Origin: Streptomyces sp. NBC_00083
Lineage (GTDB): Bacteria > Actinomycetota > Actinomycetes > Streptomycetales > Streptomycetaceae
Reading direction: 5' to 3'
DNA length: 64,000 nucleotides
NCBI RefSeq assembly: GCF_026343295.1
Contig: NZ_JAPELY010000002.1
Coordinates: forward strand, 744,001 to 808,000
Positions within the stretch are counted from its first letter, which is position 1. The number at the start of each line of letters is the position of its first letter. The position numbers and the translations under genes are program-made. Positions 60,551 through 64,000 of the stretch are shown here, piece by piece. The notes under the pieces are model-generated. The model was not told the origin of the DNA. It did no database searches and saw nothing but the letters and a program-made list of their open reading frames with translations.

Positions 60551-60566
60551 ACTGGTCTAAACCATT
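60551..60566. promoter_or_regulatory. DasR site (dre) of dasA
   Basis: ACTGGTCTAAACCATT, the best dre match in the control region, about 90 bp before the dasA start. The rest of the 463-bp gap holds no reading frame with coding character. Confidence 0.8.
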
Positions 60567-60655
60567 AAAGACCAGATCCCAGTCCCACGGGTAGTACTTC
60601 GCGTATGTGGCATCGCGGTGGGCGGGGGGTTTCAGTCATCCCTGAGGAGAGTGGC

Positions 60656-61936
60656 GTGAAGCGCAAGCTCATCGCGGCGATCGGCGTCGCGGGCATCATG
60701 ATCGGTGCCGCGGCATGCGGCGGCAGTGACAGCAAGGACGGCGCCGCGGGGGGCGACGCCAAGGAGCTGACCGTCTGGTTGACGGTCGACGCCCAGAAGA
60801 ACTGGCCCGAGCTGGTGAAGGCCGCGGACGACGCGATCATCGCCAAGCACCCCGGCCTGAAGATCAACCACGAGTACTACGGCTGGCCGGACAAGAACGC
60901 CAAGCTCGACGCCGTCCTCGCGACCGACAAGGCGCCGGACGTGGTCGAGATGGGCAACACCGAGATGCTCGCCTACTCGGTCAAGGGCGCCTTCGCCGAG
61001 GTCGACCCGTCGAAGTTCGACAACTCCGCCGCCTGGCTCGACGGGCTCAAGGCCTCCGTCACGTACAACGGCAAGACCTACGGCGTCCCCTACTACGCCG
61101 GCGGCCGCACCGCGACCTGGCGCAAGGACATCGCCACGGACGCGGGCATCACCGCGACGCCCAAGACGTACGCCGAGCTGACCGCCGACCTGGACAAGGT
61201 GCAGGCCAAGCAGGGCGACAAGTTCAGCGCCTGGTACCAGCCCACCCGTGACTGGTACGCGGCCATGTCCTTCGTCTACGACGCCGGCGGCTCCATCGCC
61301 AAGCAGGACGGCGACAAGTTCAAGGCCAACCTGTCCTCGCCGGAGTCCATCAAGGGCCTCACCGAGTTCAAGAACGTCGTCGACAAGTACATGAAGGGCG
61401 ACAAGACCAAGGACGAGGCGGACCGCCCGATCGTCTACGGCCAGGGCAAGTCCTTCCTCGTCTTCAGCCCGGCCTGGGAGGGCGCCAACGCCGCCCTGCC
61501 GGAGAACGACAAGGTGGGCAAGCTCGCCGACAAGATCGAGAGCTTCGTGATGCCGGCCCCGTCCGGCAAGGCCATGCCCGTCTTCCTCGGCGGCTCGGAC
61601 CTCGCGGTTCCGGTCAAGTCCAAGGCGCAGGGCCTCGCCGCCGAGTGGATCAACGCGTTCACCGGCACCCAGGGCCAGAAGGGCCTGGTCGCCAAGGGCA
61701 ACCTGCCCAACAACAAGACGGACCTCGCGCCGCTGAAGGCGGACCCGAAGACGGCCGTGCCGGCCACCGCGGCCGAGTCCAGCTGGTTCGTCCCGATGGC
61801 GCCGGGCTGGGGCCAGGTCGAGAAGGCCAAGACCCTCCAGGACATGCTCCAGGCCATCGGCACCGGCAAGAAGACGGTCGAGGCCGCCGCGAAGGACGCG
61901 GACGCCGCGATCGACAAGGTCATCAACACCAAGTGA
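60656..61936 (+). CDS. dasA: Chitobiose-binding lipoprotein DasA
   Basis: A 426-residue extracellular sugar-binding protein of an ABC importer for chitobiose (GlcNAc dimers). A basic start (MKRK type, from GTG) leads to a hydrophobic signal and a lipobox-like GAAAC-GG, so it is likely a lipoprotein. The mature part has the fold of a family 1 binding protein (WLTVDAQKNWPELV, GVPYYAGGRTATW, FLGGSDLAVP). GAGGAG lies six bases before the GTG. Expression is set by DasR. A hairpin follows, before dasB. Confidence 0.95.
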   Translation: MKRKLIAAIGVAGIMIGAAACGGSDSKDGAAGGDAKELTVWLTVDAQKNWPELVKAADDAIIAKHPGLKINHEYYGWPDKNAKLDAVLATDKAPDVVEMGNTEMLAYSVKGAFAEVDPSKFDNSAAWLDGLKASVTYNGKTYGVPYYAGGRTATWRKDIATDAGITATPKTYAELTADLDKVQAKQGDKFSAWYQPTRDWYAAMSFVYDAGGSIAKQDGDKFKANLSSPESIKGLTEFKNVVDKYMKGDKTKDEADRPIVYGQGKSFLVFSPAWEGANAALPENDKVGKLADKIESFVMPAPSGKAMPVFLGGSDLAVPVKSKAQGLAAEWINAFTGTQGQKGLVAKGNLPNNKTDLAPLKADPKTAVPATAAESSWFVPMAPGWGQVEKAKTLQDMLQAIGTGKKTVEAAAKDADAAIDKVINTK

Positions 61937-61942
61937 CCTCTG

Positions 61943-61975
61943 GGCAGGGCCCCGTCACCACGACGGGGCCCTGCC
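61943..61975 (+). terminator. Intra-operon hairpin between dasA and dasB
   Basis: Perfect 14-bp stem (GGCAGGGCCCCGTC with GACGGGGCCCTGCC) with an ACCAC loop, 6 bp after the dasA stop and with no T-run. It probably protects or attenuates, giving more DasA than DasBC. Confidence 0.65.
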
Positions 61976-62011
61976 TGACCAGTTCCAGAGAGGGATTCCC
62001 AGGAGCGCGCG

Positions 62012-63010
62012 ATGAGTGCCGCAGAGACAACCACCGCCAAGGTGCCGCCGGCGCGGCGCGACCCACAACCGGGCGCCGGCTCCGGCCGGCCGGGAAAGCC
62101 GGACAACAAGCGTGGCACGGGCGGGGGAGCGGCGGTGCCGTGGGCGCTGCTCGCACCCTGCCTCGTCATCCTCGCCCTCGTCCTCGGCTATCCGCTGGTA
62201 CGCCTCGTCACCCTGTCCTTCGAGAAGTTCGGGCAGCCGCAGCTGTGGGGCTTCCAGGCCGCCGAGTCGGTCGGCTTCGACAACTTCTCCAACGTCCTCG
62301 GTGACGCGGAGTTCTGGCGCGTCGTCGTGCGCACCATCCTCTTCGCCGCCTCCGCCGTCGTCCTGACCATGGTCATCGGCATGCTCATAGCCCTGCTGCT
62401 CCAGCGGGTCTCGGGCTGGGTCAAGACGCTCATCAACGTGGCCCTCGTGGCGAGTTGGGGCATGCCCATCGTCGTGGCGATCACCATCTTCAAGTGGATG
62501 TTCGACAGCGACTACGGCGTGCTGAACTGGCTGATCAGCCAGTTGCCCGGCGTCGACTTCACCGGCCACAACTGGTTCATCAGCAGCACCCAGGGTCTCG
62601 CCGTGATCATGGTGCTCGTGGTCTGGGGCGCGGTGCCGTTCGTGGTCATCACGCTCAGCGCCGGACTCACCCAGGTCCCCAAGGAGCTCGAAGAGGCCGC
62701 CCGGCTCGACGGCGCCGGCTCCTGGGGCGTGTTCCGGCACGTCACCCTGCCGATCCTCAAGCCCATCATCGTGATGCTCGCGACGCTCTCGGTGATCTGG
62801 GACATGGGCGTCTTCCCGCAGGTCTTCGTGATGCGCGGCGGCCACCCCGAGCCGGAGTACCAGCTCCTCACCACGTACTCCTACGACAAGGCCTTCGTCG
62901 TCAACGACTACTCCCAGGGCTCCGCGATCGCCCTGCTCACCGTGCTCCTGCTGCTCGGTGTGATCGCGGTCTACATGCGGCAGATGCTCAAGATCGGGGA
63001 CGTCGAGTGA
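62012..63010 (+). CDS. dasB: Chitobiose ABC transporter permease DasB
   Basis: A 332-residue permease of the MalF type with six main membrane helices and an N-terminal proline/arginine-rich cytosolic part. The EAA motif that contacts the ATPase is present (KELEEAARLDGAGSW, about residues 228-242). It pairs with DasC. No ATPase gene is in the window; in Streptomyces this importer uses the shared MsiK ATPase encoded elsewhere. The stop overlaps the start of dasC (GTGA). Confidence 0.94.
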   Translation: MSAAETTTAKVPPARRDPQPGAGSGRPGKPDNKRGTGGGAAVPWALLAPCLVILALVLGYPLVRLVTLSFEKFGQPQLWGFQAAESVGFDNFSNVLGDAEFWRVVVRTILFAASAVVLTMVIGMLIALLLQRVSGWVKTLINVALVASWGMPIVVAITIFKWMFDSDYGVLNWLISQLPGVDFTGHNWFISSTQGLAVIMVLVVWGAVPFVVITLSAGLTQVPKELEEAARLDGAGSWGVFRHVTLPILKPIIVMLATLSVIWDMGVFPQVFVMRGGHPEPEYQLLTTYSYDKAFVVNDYSQGSAIALLTVLLLLGVIAVYMRQMLKIGDVE

Positions 63011-63909
63011 GCGCCACGATCGGAAAGGACGGCGTGGCGATGGCTGCCTCGACCGCCGTGGCGCCCGCCGCCACGCGCAAGAAGTCTCCCGGCAAGAAGA
63101 ACAAGCTGGGCTGGAACCTGCTCGGCCTGCTCGTCTTCGTCACCGCGGGCTTCCCGGTCTACTGGATGCTCAACACCGCGTTCAAGCCGGCCAAGGACGC
63201 GATCGACCCCAACCCGCACCTGTTCCCGACGCACGTGACGCTCGCCAACTTCAAGCGGGCGCTCCAGATCGGCGACTTCTGGGGTTCGATCGGCCGGTCC
63301 CTGACCGTCTCGGTCGTCGTGGTCGTCATCGGCATCGCGGTCGGCCTGCTCGCCGCGCTCGCCATCTCCCGGTTCGCCTTCCGCGGCCGCAAGATCGTCA
63401 TCGTCGGCATCCTCGCGGTCCAGATGGTGCCGCTCGTCGCGATGATCATCCCGGTCTTCCTGCTCCTCAACGACCTCGGTCAGTACGACAAGCTCACGGG
63501 CCTGATCATCACGTACCTGACCTTCATCCTGCCCTTCACGGTGTGGACGCTGCGCGGTTTCATCGTCAACGTCCCCAAGGAGCTGGAGGAGGCGGCCATG
63601 GTCGACGGCTGCACCCGCACCGGCGCCTTCATCCGTGTGGTCTTTCCGCTGCTCGCCCCCGGCATGGTGGCCACCTCGGTCTATGGATTCATCCAGGCCT
63701 GGAACGAGTACCTCTACGCCCTCATGCTGATGAGTCAGAATCACCAGACGGCCACCGTGTGGCTGTCGAGCTTCACCACACAGCACGGCACCGAGTACGC
63801 CCCGATGATGGCCGGATCGACCATGATGGCCGTGCCCATCGTGATTCTCTTCCTCCTCGTCCAGCGCAAGATGGCCGCGGGTCTGACGGCCGGCGCAGTG
63901 AAGGGATAA
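63007..63909 (+). CDS. dasC: Chitobiose ABC transporter permease DasC
   Basis: A 300-residue permease of the MalG type with six membrane helices. The EAA motif is KELEEAAMVDGCTRTG (about residues 195-210). The N-terminal 35 residues are basic. The GTG (VSATIGKDGV) overlaps the dasB stop by three bases, ensuring equal synthesis. It is followed after 8 bp by dasD, so the operon continues out of the window. Confidence 0.94.
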   Translation: MSATIGKDGVAMAASTAVAPAATRKKSPGKKNKLGWNLLGLLVFVTAGFPVYWMLNTAFKPAKDAIDPNPHLFPTHVTLANFKRALQIGDFWGSIGRSLTVSVVVVVIGIAVGLLAALAISRFAFRGRKIVIVGILAVQMVPLVAMIIPVFLLLNDLGQYDKLTGLIITYLTFILPFTVWTLRGFIVNVPKELEEAAMVDGCTRTGAFIRVVFPLLAPGMVATSVYGFIQAWNEYLYALMLMSQNHQTATVWLSSFTTQHGTEYAPMMAGSTMMAVPIVILFLLVQRKMAAGLTAGAVKG

Positions 63910-63917
63910 CCCCGCCC

Positions 63918-64000
63918 ATGACGACTATGACCACGGGTTCCGACACACTGACCCGCGACGCCCTCGCCGTGCTCCAGCCCGGGTTCGTCGGCACCACCGC
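63918..64000 (+). CDS. dasD: Start of dasD, GH3-type N-acetylglucosaminidase (3'-truncated)
   Basis: The first 27 codons of the gene after dasC, reading MTTMTTGSDTLTRDALAVLQ and then PGFVGTT. Only the N-terminus is in the window. Position directly behind dasABC and the ALAVLQPGF start agree with DasD, a glycoside hydrolase family 3 beta-N-acetylglucosaminidase that cleaves imported chitobiose. The catalytic domain cannot be checked here. A second ATG three codons in is possible. Confidence 0.7.
   Translation, partial: MTTMTTGSDTLTRDALAVLQPGFVGTT

Overview
The window is a stretch of a Streptomyces chromosome. Base composition is very GC-rich with strong third-position GC. The markers are a WblC/WhiB7 regulator, SigR-RsrA, the DasR/DasABC chitobiose system, mycoredoxin and a B12-type leader in front of nrdAB. 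The order nudC - mrx1 - uvrD2 - whiB7-type gene - ABC1 kinase - ThiF-like protein - DUF2342 protein - secreted PDZ/Lon protein - UPF0182 protein is, from memory, also the order in mycobacteria, so the left third is old actinobacterial core. The later blocks (catalase, hisN/rsgA/aroA, sigR/rsrA, def, nrdAB, das) follow the general layout I remember for Streptomyces coelicolor.

Layout. 1-5.4 kb: NAD and redox housekeeping, the UvrD2 helicase, and the antibiotic-stress regulator wblC behind a long leader with an upstream reading frame, a WhiB7-type promoter and an intrinsic terminator. 5.4-12.3 kb: ABC1 kinase, ThiF-like protein, a YgjP-type metalloprotease, then three consecutive AIM24-domain genes, the first fused to TerD. 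A 41-bp tandem repeat lies just beyond. 12.5-21.6 kb: Nudix hydrolase, DUF2342 metalloprotease, SDR protein, MoaE, PDZ/Lon protein, PPA1309 and UPF0182 proteins. 21.7-24.0 kb: two identical initiator tRNA genes on either side of a Sel1-repeat protein. 24.1-31.9 kb: Fur-type regulator divergent from catalase, CBS protein, HisN, TetR, SMR transporter, RsgA, AroA and an M50 membrane protease. 32.2-39.7 kb: SRAP protein, hydrolase, SigR/RsrA, two overlapping HD-domain membrane proteins, TPR protein and peptide deformylase.

39.8-46.6 kb, minus strand: class Ia ribonucleotide reductase nrdAB under a cobalamin riboswitch, an MctP-type carboxylate permease with its DUF3311 partner, and a LuxR-type regulator. 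46.6-59.1 kb: a tightly packed minus-strand array of twelve genes with overlapping or near-touching ends. It encodes a small exported protein, a small unknown protein, two GT2 glycosyltransferases, a UbiA prenyltransferase resembling decaprenyl-phosphate phosphoribosyltransferase, a flippase-like membrane protein, a class III aminotransferase, a sugar-type SDR, two tandem membrane EEP phosphatases, an aldo/keto reductase and an MMPL exporter. This looks like an accessory polyprenyl-linked sugar or glycolipid pathway set between nrdAB and das, and it is the best candidate for an undescribed system here. 59.4-64.0 kb: dasR divergent from dasABC and the start of dasD, with DasR sites in the shared control region. 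A further perfect DasR core (GGTCTAGACC) lies at the end of the accessory array, just upstream of the LuxR gene.

Starts were chosen from ribosome binding sites, overlaps with neighbours and family N-termini. Family names are by recognition of motifs, not by database search.
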